64,000 nucleotides of DNA. Origin: Cryptomeria japonica (taxonomy: Eukaryota > Streptophyta > Pinopsida > Cupressales > Cupressaceae). The position numbers and the translations under genes were made by a program. Positions 8,683-19,969 of the stretch are shown piece after piece. Under the pieces are notes generated by a model. It saw only the letters and a list, made by a program, of their open reading frames with translations. It was not told the origin of the DNA and ran no database searches. Numbering within the stretch: position 1 is the first letter of the stretch; every line of letters starts with the position of its first letter. The stretch lies in the NCBI RefSeq assembly GCF_030272615.1, contig NC_081411.1, forward strand, positions 180,814,977-180,878,976. Direction: 5' to 3'.

Positions 8683-11600
8683 ATGGCTCCTAAGGTGCGA
8701 AAACCCGTTGTAGTTGAGACCATTGAGAAGCCGTCATTGAAATACACCTTACCTCCCAAAGTGGCATCTGAACCCAATGAGAAAACTGCATTCTCTCTTA
8801 TTCTGGATAGGGTTCTGTTAATAATAGAAGATGTTAGATTTTATACTAAGTGTTGTGTTGAAGAGCTAGGTCATACTGAAATTAAGGATATGTATGATGC
8901 ATTGTGCACCGATGGAATCCTGGATAGAAAGTTTGAGCATATCAAAGTTAAGGGATTGACCGAAGCCCTAACCTATCCTCGAGTTTTCAAACCCCAATGG
9001 GTCAAATTTGTCTTGAGTAGAGTGCATGATGATTTTATTTGGTTAGAGGATCAACCTTTCAAGATCACCAAGGAGATTATTCACATAATAACTAGATACC
9101 CTATATTTGACCATGCCCGAGCACAGAAGATGATTTCACAAAAGGAATTGATAACATTAACCGGAGTTGAGTCTGATTGCAGAGGTCTTAAGTTGAACAA
9201 TGTAACTGATGCAGAACTCAATTTTGCAATTAGAGTTATTGGTTATTGTTTCTTCCAATCGGCAAGAGAAAACAATGTACCGTGTGTAGCTATAGATTTG
9301 GCCTATAAAATTATGAAAAAGGGTATGAAAATTGATTTATGTGAAGTGTTGTTGAAGAATCTTTTTGAAAATCTCAACACAATAAGGAAACCGAAGAAGA
9401 ATAATATTGCTAACACACTAAAGTTTGGGTCACTCTTAGTGTGTATGTTCTTCTACTTTAAGAAATTCTTTCCATCTATCGGTAACATCATTTGGGAATT
9501 ACACCGACCAATCACCCATCAGATAAATGATTTCATCAATCAACTAGGTGATAATTTCAATGTAATAATGGATGATTACTTCAATAGTTTTCAGAAAAAG
9601 ATGCATAGCAGGTACAGGATCCCACCTCAGCTAGTTGAAAAATACAAGGATGCTATATGTTTTGAAGTGGATATCGACTACTGTTATGTCAATGCAGTAG
9701 AACCTAGAACTCAATCTTTACCACCTATGGTTTATGAGATAGATTTTGACATTGCTCAATAGCAGATAGATGCCTTTTTGGCACTTCCAAGGCATACTAC
9801 CAAGATCAGGTATGGCACCTATAAAGAGGTAAAAGAAAAAGTAAAAATGAGCATTGTTGTACCGAAGGCTACCAGAAAAGCCACCAAAATGATCAAGGAT
9901 TTAACTAGAAAAATGTGGAGAAGGTTCTACCTCCACACCTACTAAGCCAACAGGTAGGAAAAATGATCAAATTTCAATCGAGGAAAAATTTGAAGCTCAA
10001 GAAGCAACAATTACATTGAGCACCGAGTTACCAAAGGGAAAATTTCTGAAAAGACAGAAATAGGATACAACCAAGGTATTACCGACCCTGCCAGTAAAGC
10101 GACTGAACACTAGATCATCTGCTATGTCACCCGGTAAGAGGCAGAAAAATGTTGAAATGCCTAAGGTTACAAAAACTTATAAAAAGAAGACCAAAAGACT
10201 AATTTTGGATAAAGAGTCAAGTGACATAGAGTCTGAAGATGCAAATAAATTTCCAATTGTAAAAAGGACAAAGGAAGATGTACATAGTATTGACAATTTT
10301 TGTGCAAAATTGAAACAATATGGTGGATTTGGGTCATTTAGATATGTAAAGTATGACTCCAGAACAAAAGAAGAGAAGAGGCAAATAGAAGAGCTAGTAG
10401 TTTGTACACTTCTCAATTTCCGAGTGGTTCCATTGGAATTAACTATTTTTCTTCCAAAAGCATTGTACTCTCATATTGACAATAGATGGAAATATGCTAT
10501 GGACTCGGAGAAGCAAATAAGAGAAATCATTTTGGTACATCTCTTTCTAGATATGTCAGTAGATGATATAAAGATCATTTGAAAAACTACCAGACAAATT
10601 TTCAAGTAAAGCAAAGGACCTTGAAAATGATGAATGGCCTTTATCTTGAAGTAGAAAATGAAACTAAAGACAAATGACAAGAAATATTTAGAATTTAGAC
10701 TGAAGAGCCTCAAGGTGAAGTGGAGCTAGTTGACATCACCGATCAAGATCCTGCTTCCACTATTCAGTTAGATGAGGATATAATGGACACTGAGGCATAG
10801 GAAGAAGAGATGATAGAAGGGAATGCCTATGCCAAATTGGTATCAAGTGAATTAGTTTTGGAATAGGTTAATTCCTATCCTCCTATAAAACAACAAGTTT
10901 TAGCCGAGAAACCTCAGGACACAGATCAAGGTACAGAGGGTCAAAAGGCTACACAAGGTGAATCTACCTCTCAGGCCATCGACGAGCAAACTTCCCAAGT
11001 ACCTTTAAACACTAAAACTATTGCCACTGAGACCCCAAGCAATGAAACACTAAAGGATACAACAGAGGCTATAGGAACTGACAAAAGTGTTGCCTCCACC
11101 GAGCAATATACAGAGGAAGGACAAGCCTCCAAAGCCATTGTACCCATTCAATTAGTGAAGGCATCATCATCAAAGGAGAAGAAAGCAAAGAAGCATAGTT
11201 TCAAGATAGATCTGTCAAATCCTATTGTGTTGTTGAATGTTGACATTGCAAAACTAAAAGGGCAATCACTTATAGAATTCGGTGACGTTTGTAAAGCCAA
11301 AGAAGAGAAGGAAAGACAAATAGCTATTCAGAAGAAGAACCGAGTACTTCAGAAGGTCAAAACATTATTGAGGGACATGCTACCTAAAGCTACCCTAAAT
11401 AAAGATGCTGCCATCCATATGCAACTAGATGAACTACTCACTCAATTAGAAGCATCAGGAGTAGAAGCATCAGAATACCTTAGCAAATTGAAAGAAAAAG
11501 AGCTAACTGCCAAGATGATTGAAGAAGTGCAGAAAGCAATTACTATAGGTAAAACAAAGATTATTGGATTTATTGCTGAGTTGTCCCCTCAACTCAAGCA

Positions 11601-12057
11601 TATTATTTATTTATTCCAACAGTTATGTACATTCTCATTATTTATCAAAGATATCAAGAATAAGACCGAAGTCATTGAAAAAGAGATTACCGATCTCTCA
11701 AATAAATTGACTATTGAGCCAAATTCTATTCAGCATTTTTATACAAAACTACAAAGTCTTATGGCTCAACAGTTAGAACTTCAGAATGAAGAGCACAAAA
11801 TAAGGATGGATATGACTCTTCAAAAATTATTTATTCCCCATTTATCATCAGTTCAAGAGCAGATCAACTGAGCTACCCAATTGTCCACTCAAGCAGAGGG
11901 AATCACTTTAGATGGTTTGATCTCCTCGTTAGCTGATATTACAGCTCATAATTCACTAATGGAAAGTTTCAAGGATGCACTTACCAATGCTCTCACAGAC
12001 ACTCGTATAAAGTATAAATCTATTTTTGATCAGTTGCCCCCACCAAATGGTAACTAG
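8683..12057 (+). pseudogene. ORF2 of element B (shared unknown/Env-like protein)
   Basis: ATG 8683 opens 359 codons before TAG 9760, and the sequence remains protein-like in shifted frames (10124-10582 and 11155-11871), ending near TAG 12055. The N-terminal domain shows FVLSRVHDDFIWL then FKITKEIIHIITRYP, a mid block with GMKIDLCEVLLKNL, the hydrophobic KFGSLLVCMFFYFKKFF, and NAVEPR. The linker is Lys/Ser/Thr-rich with basic clusters such as KKKTKR; the C-terminal 240 residues look coiled-coil. The spacing of these blocks resembles plant Env-like / 'putative plant transposon' proteins, and the ITKE-I-x-TGLP segment recalls plant mobile domain proteins. These are family-level guesses. No signal peptide or clear transmembrane pair is seen, so an envelope role is doubtful. 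Confidence 0.65.
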
Positions 12058-12372
12058 TTTTGATGTTTATCAAAAAGGGGGAGTGTACCGACTATACAGA
12101 GTATCTGAGTGTACAAAGTTTATAATATATATATATATCGAGTGTATGGTTGAAATTGATAGGGGGAGCATGGAACATCAGGAGCATGAAATACAAAGTA
12201 TGGATCATCAAGTTATGTACAACATATTGATAAGGGGAGTGTGCATTTGAGTATGTATTTGAACAAATGTATATACTGTCATTTCAGTTTATTTTGTAAG
12301 TATATAGATTTTGTATTATGACTTTGAAAGGAGTTTTGTCAGACATACCAAACTAATGTCAAAAGGGGAGAT
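12058..12372 (+). promoter_or_regulatory. 3' region of B with repeated polypurine tracts
   Basis: AAAAAGGGGGAG (12071), AGGGGGAG (12160), AAGGGGAG (12231) and AAAAGGGGAGAT (12361-12372) recur before the 3' LTR. The last is the functional PPT position. Multiple PPT copies are a described hallmark of Sireviruses. The sequence between is AT-rich, with a short TA run at 12126-12139. Confidence 0.75.
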
Positions 12373-13556
12373 TGTTACTATTTACTAAGTTTTCATTAGT
12401 TTTATGCCCAAAGTCATTCTATGTCGGTTAATAATACCAAAATATCCAATCGGTAATTACTAAGGCTATCAGTGTCGGTTACAGAAGAGAGACTAGTCAC
12501 CGAGATGAGACACACCAAGCTGTCTACTAAGTAAAGTTCTTATGCCTACCGAGTAGCAAAGAAGGTATACCGAGTTAATCTGAACTGAGTGGAAACATGT
12601 TACTAGATTCAATGAACTTGGACACATATGTGAAACGTGTTACAAGATTCGAGAACATTGAACCGTTATTATATAGGAAATTGCATTTAAAGATTTTATA
12701 TGATTTTGAGGAAGTTTATCCAATGAAATAATTTCTATGTTTATTCATTCAATAAAACATGTTTGTATGATCGAAGCATGTACAGATCACCATCTCAGAG
12801 ATCTATATATATAGAATGCTTTGAGTATCTAAAGACAAGGGGGAAAATGAGTTAAAAATGAAAACCATGAGAGAAGATAAGATGTGGTGATTAACAAAGA
12901 TATTTAGAGGTCACCGAGAAGGTTTTCAAAGAATAGTTTAAGGGACAAAATATATAGAAGTGGTTACCGAGTTGATTTATCAATTACCGAGGTATGCTAT
13001 GAGCAAGGTAATTACATATTGAGCACATAGAGTCTGCTATAACATTTCAGATATAAAGTTGCAGATATTTTGTAAAGATTTTGATTGAATTATTTGAGTT
13101 GTGTTAGAAACCTTTAACAGGGTAAAAGACTCTAACAAAGTCTATAAATTGTAAAGCCTTTAACCAGGTACAAAATTTTGTAAAAGTGTTTGTAAAATCC
13201 TTTAGCAAGGTATATCTAAAGATATTGATACTCCTAACAGGGCAAGCTATCAGAAATAGCTACACATGTAGCTCTAACTGAGCAATCTTGATTATTGCAG
13301 TAGTGAAGTTGTGGGTGCCATCCCCACCGCAGTTTTTCTCTCTAACCAAGAGTTTATGCGTAACCAAAAATATTTTGAATAATAGAGTGAAATTTGTATG
13401 GATGTTATTTCTATGATTATGTTTTAGCATTATATATTATGAGATCAGCAATATTCAGTTTGTGTTTACCAGTAAAATGTTTTTTAAAGAAAAGTTTTGA
13501 AGTACTGATTCACCCCTCCCCTCTCAGTACATTATCTTTCCTAGTTAGACCTAACA
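12373..13556 (+). repeat. 3' LTR of element B
   Basis: It starts TGTTACTATTTACTAAG and ends GACCTAACA. It differs from the 5' LTR by scattered substitutions, indicating an insertion of some age. The mini-hairpin array recurs at 13111-13283 and the C-tract stem-loop at 13502-13530. Confidence 0.92.
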
Positions 13557-13561
13557 GGATA
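13557..13561. repeat. TSD of element B, right (GGATA)
   Basis: Exact copy of 5545-5549; element A resumes here. Confidence 0.92.
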
Positions 13562-13915
13562 TGCAAGGCATATGTCCGACTCCAAGACTCCATACATGCC
13601 TTTAACAAGCTTGTAGATGAATTGCATAAAAAAATAGACAGCTATGATACTGAGAAGGCACAGAGTCTTCGATCTCTTAAAGACCTCAAAATTCTACTCA
13701 CATCACAAGTAGACATACTTTAGAGAGCCTACTCCAATGCATAAGCTATTCTTGTAGCCCCTAAAACCTGCACACTAGACTCAATGGAAGAATTCCATTC
13801 ACAACTACTGTCTACATTCGAGTATACTGAGAACATACTGGAATCATCGGAAAATGCTTTGTCATATATGAAGAAGAGTTACAATTATATTTTTATGAGA
13901 TTAGCTAATGCATGA
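13562..13915 (+). pseudogene. ORF2 C-terminus of element A after B
   Basis: The coiled-coil C-terminus of A's ORF2 continues here after the B insertion. Residues read YVRLQDSIHAFNKLVDELHK, with in-frame stops from 13721. It ends near TGA 13913. The segment corresponds to the end of ORF2 in B (about 11800-12057). Confidence 0.6.
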
Positions 13916-14168
13916 ACTTTTCAGTTAATGTTGTATATGTTGGACACTTTGATAGGAATTTTCTATATATATATATATATATTTTACTTTTTCAATTTGG
14001 CATTGTTGTCAAAGGGGGAGTAGAAATATGTATGTGTGTTTTTAAAATTTTTGTATAATGTATATTAAGGGGGAGCATGAGTATATGTGTAAATTTGTTG
14101 TGTATGCACACTTAGCAGTATAACTGTAAAATTATCTAAGTGTTGCCATCAATGCCAAAGGGGGAGAT
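13916..14168 (+). promoter_or_regulatory. 3' region of A with three polypurine tracts
   Basis: AAAGGGGGAG-type motifs occur at about 14010, 14067 and 14157-14168; the last abuts the LTR. A TA dinucleotide run lies at 13966-13981. No coding signal. Confidence 0.75.
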
Positions 14169-15249
14169 TGTTGGCTTGATGGTGATTCATCATTTGTTGT
14201 CATTGATGAAACACACATGCACACATATGATTATATTTGACTACCAGTGTAACTTCAATTATTTACACTGTCAACCAGTATACTTAGTTATTAATCTCTA
14301 ACTGGTACTCTTTGTTAATTGGTATGTGCATAAGAGACAACTTGTGGTTCTACTAGGTTGGGATCATGGTGAAGATCAAGATGGAGATCAAGCGGAGATT
14401 CAAGGACAATAGTTCGTATGTTTTATTCAAACTGGTATTAATTGTTCCAGCTGATATTTTTTTATTTTTGTGATGAGTTACCAGCCCCGACTGCTGGGCG
14501 GAAATTTTTGTGATGACTTATGGTTACTTGTCCAAATACACTGCACCTAGGAAATTGTGTTATGATTTCTTAAGGCCGAAATGAAATCATAAGGCCTATA
14601 TATTGACATCATAGCAAATTATGTTATGTGTGATATATGATAAGTGAAAGTGTTATGCTGTGAGAAGTTAGGTTGCAAAATATGTAGAAGAGTAGTGTTG
14701 AATATGCTTAGAAGGATCTGATCAAGCAAGTATTGTGCTACTCAAAATAGATCAACCATTCTTGTTGTTTTCTAACCATTACATCAGAATCAAATCTCCT
14801 AACCGGGTAAGCTCTAACAAGATTCAATGTATAAATCCTTTAATAGGGTCATTCATTAGTTTGGATTCTAAAATCCTCCACTAAGGTTACTCCTAATAGG
14901 GTATAAGCTTCTAATCAAGCTTTAGGATCTCTAACAAGATTCGCTCCTAGCAGAGCACTTTGTAGACCTTAATCAGTCAGTTATCTATTACTGGAGATAG
15001 TTAACTTGTGAGTTCCATCTCACCATGGTTTTTACCTATTTGGTTTTTCCACGTACAAACACTTGTGTTATGGTGGATGCTTTACTTTTTGTGGATGTTG
15101 TTATATCATTTTGGATTACATGCGTTGTGTTTAAAAGCTTTGTTAAGTTCATCTACCGGTTAGTGTTTAAAGTAGTTTGTCTTTTGGTGTCACTCATTCA
15201 CCCCCCCACCCCCCCCCCCCCGCCCTCTCAGTGCTTTTCAATTCCATCA
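14169..15249 (+). repeat. 3' LTR of element A
   Basis: It runs from TGTTGGCTTGATGG to TTCCATCA (1081 bp), bounded by the PPT on the left. A TATA-like CTATATATT lies at 14596-14604. The mini-hairpin array is at 14797-14970, with perfect stems GGATT/AATCC (14863-14876), AAGCTT/AAGCTT (14905-14922) and GCTC/GAGC (14943-14956). The C-tract stem-loop is at 15191-15233 with one stem mismatch and an expanded C run. Confidence 0.85.
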
Positions 15250-17390
15250 CCTCTCACCATCTAACATTATAGAAAAACATAAAATAAAAAAAATTATTAA
15301 CAATTCATTGCCAAATTTTAAGAATAAGATAAATATACTAGTACAATAATAAAGGTATGCTCGATAGGGTTTTTTGTTTGCAGACATTTATTACATTGTT
15401 TAAAAATGCCTGTCCAAGATCTATTAATGGTAGTCATCTTGGTCTTTATCATCAATCTATATAATTAATCTCATGCCCAACAATAAGCAAATGTTTATCA
15501 TCATAATTACAAAGAAAATGAATAAGATATAACAAATGTATTATTACCAAAAATTGTAAATAATTTAAATTTAATACAATCTTATTTTTGTACATTTCTA
15601 AAGATTTATTTTGATATATTATTTGTCTACAACTTTTTTAGGTTAAATTTGTAGGCATACAATCAATTTCATTCATTTCCATGGTTTAGAAAGACTCTAG
15701 ACATTTAATTTTAAATTAAATTTTGAGTTTAAGTAGACTCCCTCCTTACTAGTTCTGATTTGATGACTTTAACAAAAAAATTGGTGATTTGTATATTATA
15801 GTGTTGTATAGAATTAGATAACTCGTAATTCATTATTAATATCTAAAAAATATTAAATTAGATCAACCCTAACAAAAGACAATCAACGACCTCAACAATT
15901 CGACCTCAAAACATAACAATAGTGAAGTTAGTCTAAACTAAGAGATATAATGGACCTAAAATAAGATATTGCATCTTTCTATACATGCCTAACATCAAAC
16001 ATAGTGGTGAACATCCTCCCATGTTAGAAATAGGGTAACATGCAGATGAAACATATAGTGCTTTACTAGTCAACCTAAAAAATTAGCTTCCAAATAAATT
16101 TATGTAATGTGTATCATATCAAGACATAGTTGGGCCCAAATACACCTTGAAATCTAGTGAAAACACTCTAATGTATAGCGCAAATAAATGAGTAGACCTC
16201 GTCGATCAGATAACCACAAATCACCCTAAAAGAAACCTCAAAATAAAATGTGACACCCAAAAGAACAACAATTCTTAAGTAAACCACATAGTGGAATTCC
16301 ATGTAAAGTCAATAACATTACCATACACTTCTTTCATAGTATCATGCCAAAACAAGTTGTTGCAACCAAAAGGATACAAAGTTCTTTATACTAAGAAGGC
16401 TAGAAAAAATATTCATGAGATAGAAAATTGTCAAACATACTTGTAGTATATTTTATCACATGAAACCTTAAATAAGACACTACATATATAATATAATCAT
16501 GCCCTCCAAGTTGTGATAGACAAATCAATAATGTAGAGAAATGTAGGGCATTTTTTGGACTATCCCTGACAAGCAACCAAACTGCCAACATATTGAATTT
16601 ACCAAAAACATCTTCTACAATACTAGAGACTTGAAAATATTGGAGTGCAATGTCCACATAAGATATAAGTTAAGCCCCAAACCATAAGAGAATATCTGCA
16701 AGCGTGAAGGAATGCAAATAATTCTCTAAGAATTTTTTTAACAGACTGCATGCAAGACGTTGAATCCACTTTTTGGCCAAAAAGTGGAACAGTTTTCCTT
16801 GCTTTTTAGATTTTGTCATGTTTGACCTAAAAATTTAAAGCACTTATAGAATAAATCTTGAAAAGAGTGAGTAATAGAAAATGTAGTGCTCGAAGTCTAC
16901 TTTCTAAATATGCAATTTATTTCAATACCTAGATCTTTTGAATAGGCATTACTAAAACCTATAGTTTGAACGTCACTTTTCAAGACCACACAATGCCCAT
17001 GTACGACAAGCATAATTTGACCTAAATGAAAGTATTTTTCTAATTCATTTCAGGAAAAGATTTGTAACTCACTCACCTTTGATGAGGATTATTTTTGTAA
17101 TTTTTTTCCGCATATTTTTTTTGTTAATTTTTTATTGGGCATAATCATTGTTTTGAAAACTCCTCATGTACGTCAAGCATAATTTGACATAAAATTAACA
17201 TTTTTTTATTTTAAAAAAAATATATTCTAATTGTCTCTAGTTTAATGCCATTTAATTTTTTTTTCAAAAAACTTAAAGTCAAAAAAGATTAAAAACTAAA
17301 AAGCCCTGTTATTTTAAGTTTATGGACCTCTTTCTTTAGGAATTATTTTAAAAATAAAAATATTGATCTATTTTTTAAAAATATTACATA
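15250..17390. other. AT-rich spacer between elements A and C
   Basis: No gene recognised. A minus-strand open frame at 16400-16657 encodes no motif I know. The segment contains the 22-bp palindrome at 16766-16787 and a direct repeat of about 25 bp built on AAGCATAATTTGAC (near 16999 and 17176). It is probably older decayed repeat DNA. Confidence 0.5.
16766..16787. repeat. Perfect 22-bp palindrome
   Basis: CCACTTTTTGG is followed at once by its reverse complement CCAAAAAGTGG with no spacer. No element boundary or coding context is apparent around it. Confidence 0.85.
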
Positions 17391-18350
17391 TGTTGCCAAT
17401 TGACACTCATCTGGTGGGTTCTGACGGTGGATTATTGGTCTAGGGTTGCCATTGATGGCAACTTTTCATGAGATTCCTATTCGGTAATCACAGATCTTGA
17501 TTTCCAGAAGTGGGTGTCAATCGGTAGCCAGTTAACCAGTATTTGAAGATGAACATAGTAGTTTTGGTCTGGCAGCTTTCTAGTGATTCTGGTGCTATGA
17601 ATCGTATATGAGATGATTGAGATGACATAAATACATCATTTTATCATCGTTTTGGTGATCCACATTTATCTTTGGTGATTTGGTCAAGTTGACATAACAC
17701 TACATGTTACACTAGCAGGCCGACTTGGTGAATGATCTATTTTGTGATTGTGGATATACAAGACTAGTGTAGATAATTTTTTGGTGAATGGTATGATTTA
17801 ATGTGAGTGGGTGGTTATCGAGAATCATTTGTAGTGCAGCTTCACATGCATATTCTTGATCTGGTAGCTGACTAAAACAAAGAATAGGGCATAACAGAGT
17901 AGAGAAGCAAAGGTGATCCAATCAGAATATTTGGCACTTAATCAAAATTGATCCAGACATTGTAGATGCTATTTTAGAGTTCTCTCATAGTAATTTCATT
18001 ATTGTAATCAATTTGTAAGGCAGTGAGCCTTTCGAGGTTGTATCCCTTATTGTAATTGAATAGTGAGCTCTAGGCAGTGTGCTTGAATGCTTGTGCATTC
18101 CCCCTCATGTAATATTATTTTTCTATTGGCCATAGTGGAATAATATTGTGGGTTCAAATCACACTGTGGTTTTTCCCATTTGGGTTTCCGTGTAAAAATC
18201 CTAGTGTTATGGTCTTATTGTTGATTGTTTTATGTTTCTACATTTCAGTTTCATGCTTATGCTTTTGGTGGTTTAAAGTTAAGTTAGAAAATCTAATAAC
18301 TTGTAGATCATTGATTCACCCCCTACCACTTAGTGATCCCTGATTCCAAA
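17391..18350 (+). repeat. 5' LTR of element C
   Basis: It starts TGTTGCCAATTGACACTC. It contains a hairpin GAATGC/GCATTC with loop TTGT (18085-18100), an 8-bp inverted repeat AATATTAT/ATAATATT near 18111-18150, and the C-tract stem-loop at 18306-18338. The CTAAC-loop array found in A, B and G is absent. Confidence 0.88.
18306..18338 (+). other. C-tract stem-loop near LTR C end
   Basis: GATCATTGA (18306-18314) pairs with TTAGTGATC (18330-18338), counting two G-U pairs. The 3' LTR has ATCACTGA/TCAGTGAT (29998-30005/30028-30035), a perfect 8-bp stem. Confidence 0.65.
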
Positions 18351-18352
18351 TG

Positions 18353-18365
18353 TTGGTATCAGAGC
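18353..18365 (+). promoter_or_regulatory. Primer-binding site, element C
   Basis: TTGGTATCAGAGC, exact initiator tRNA-Met complement, shortly after the LTR end. Confidence 0.92.
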
Positions 18366-18419
18366 CTAGTTCCTCTAAGGAAGCCTAATCGCTCGAGGAA
18401 GGTTGAGGAGATTGAATCA

Positions 18420-19566
18420 ATGGACTTTGGTTTTCAGAGATAGCTTAGTGTAGAACTTGAGGATCTTGATGGAGCTATAAATAAGACCAATTCATATAAG
18501 AGAAACCTAAATGTTGTTGATGATTTCATTAGTGACTTGAAGGATCAAGTGAACACATCAAGAGACAAAAGGAGGGAATTGATGGATAAACTGAAGGAGA
18601 AAGAAGATCAAATCATGGAAAATCGAGGTAAAGATGATGAAGTCAACAAGCTTGAGAGAGAGAGAATGCTACATTGAAGAATGAGATGCAATCCATTGTG
18701 ATGAGGCTGACTAAGGAGATTGAGGACCAAAAGAAGAATGAAGAGAATCTGACACAGTCATTGAAGGAAAGAGCTGATGAATGCTTCAAGCTTACCTACA
18801 AAATGATCAATTGAATTTGGAGTTCACATAGTCAAGGAATAATGGCCAGGAACTTGAAAGATAGATTATTACCTTAAGAGATGAACTTGCTACTACAAAT
18901 GAATACAAATAAAAATTCAAATCTAGTTCAACAAGGCTTGATGAGATCTTGGAAACTTAGAGGCATGGGAAGGACATGCGAGGACTTGGATTTGAGAAAT
19001 GAGAATCCTATGGATCTAGACAAAGCAATACAAAACCTAATCAAAAGAAGAACAAGAATCTTCTAGTAAGACAACCTAATGCTCATAAATTCAATGATAG
19101 ATGCTTTAATTGAAATAAATTTGGTCATATGGTGAATCAATGCAAAAGTAGGATGAATAATGGAACAAACAATATTAATAATGGTCCTACCTTTATCGGT
19201 CAATGTTTCATATGCAATAATTTTGGTCACAAGTCAAACATGTGTAGAGCAGTAAAGAATAACTTTCAAAAGAAGAGATTCTATGCTTTTTGGATATTTG
19301 GACATATTTATAACCAATGCAAGATGAGACCAAATAAAATGAACTTTAGACTGATGCAGAGGAATGTTGTTTGTTGTGCATGCAATAAAACCGGTCACAT
19401 TGCAAAATACTACAAAAGAAAAAAGAGTGCTCTGGTAGACAAGGACAAATTAAATGAGAAAGTGAAGGAAAAGGTAGAGGAGATAAAAGACAAGCATGAG
19501 AAGATGTGGGTCAAAAAGGATGAATCTAGAGCGGACAATGGATCTGCACCCAAATCTGGTAACTAG
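18420..19566 (+). pseudogene. Gag-like coiled-coil/zinc-knuckle protein, element C
   Basis: ATG 18420 follows the PBS. The first 200 residues are coiled-coil-like (ELEDLDG, LKDQVNTSRDKRRELMDKLK) with several stops and frameshifts. Four knuckles follow: CFN-stop-NKFGHMVNQC has a TGA at its second cysteine region; CFICNNFGHKSNMC is intact; a third has lost both N-terminal cysteines (FYAFWIFGHIYNQC); the fourth has Tyr for its last Cys (CCACNKTGHIAKYY). The tail is Lys/Glu-rich and ends at TAG 19564. Confidence 0.75.
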
Positions 19567-19969
19567 GGCTTTTTGCCTTAGGGGGAAATTTTCATGCAAA
19601 TTCTAAGAACCCCCTCTTCAATGACTTGTAATCAATTATGTAAAGTTGCATAAGGCTTAAATTGTATATGAAAATGTTATTTAGAAGTTTGAGTGGAGGT
19701 TTGATGCTCTGGTAAGTGACTCCATGAAAATAAAGGTAACCGGTTGCAACATTTATTACAATGAAGAATTAGGTTTTTGAAGGTTAAAAAGGAATTTGAA
19801 ATATTTATTCATCACAATGCGATAAAGAGAATAGTGAAGAGAAGAAGATAAAAGTGGTTTTGTGATCTAAACAGTGATTACAACAATCCTAAAGTGAATT
19901 CCAACACCCAGTTGTGAATAAAGGTATTTATCTATTTCAAGCTATCAGTTTTTGCAAGCACTGTTTTAA
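19567..19969 (+). other. Spacer between gag-like gene and ORF2, element C
   Basis: This 403-bp AT-rich spacer is equivalent to 2326-2779 and 8161-8682. It opens with CTTAGGGGGAAATTTT, a polypurine motif at the end of gag. I see no pol remnant. Confidence 0.6.

Larger units (their letters stand above)
5550..13556 (+). mobile_element. Complete LTR element B (Sirevirus-like, pol-less)
   Basis: This 8.0-kb element has LTRs of 1193 and 1184 bp (TG...CA), a perfect 5-bp TSD, a PBS for initiator tRNA-Met, a Gag-like ORF, ORF2 and multiple polypurine tracts. It is the best-preserved two-gene element here. No pol motif occurs in any frame between PBS and PPT. It is therefore a complete non-autonomous element rather than a fragment, and probably depended on enzymes from a copia element resembling G. 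Confidence 0.9.
511..15249 (+). mobile_element. LTR element A (Sirevirus-like, pol-less), split by B
   Basis: Element A consists of the partial 5' LTR, PBS, Gag-like ORF, ORF2, three polypurine motifs and a 3' LTR at 14169-15249. Element B lies inside it between the GGATA duplications at 5545-5549 and 13557-13561. No aspartic protease, integrase, reverse transcriptase or RNase H motif is visible in A once B is removed. Both genes carry stops and frameshifts, so A is old and cannot make its proteins. The match to Sireviruses rests on the PBS and the repeated AGGGGGAG tracts. Confidence 0.8.

Noticed and set aside
8683-12057. ORF2 as a true envelope glycoprotein
   Set aside because: No signal peptide, no fusion-peptide-like segment and no convincing pair of membrane spans; 'Env-like' refers only to possible similarity with plant proteins of that name.
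16400-16657. 85-residue minus-strand frame in the spacer as a gene
   Set aside because: No recognisable motif, no extension in neighbouring frames; could occur by chance.
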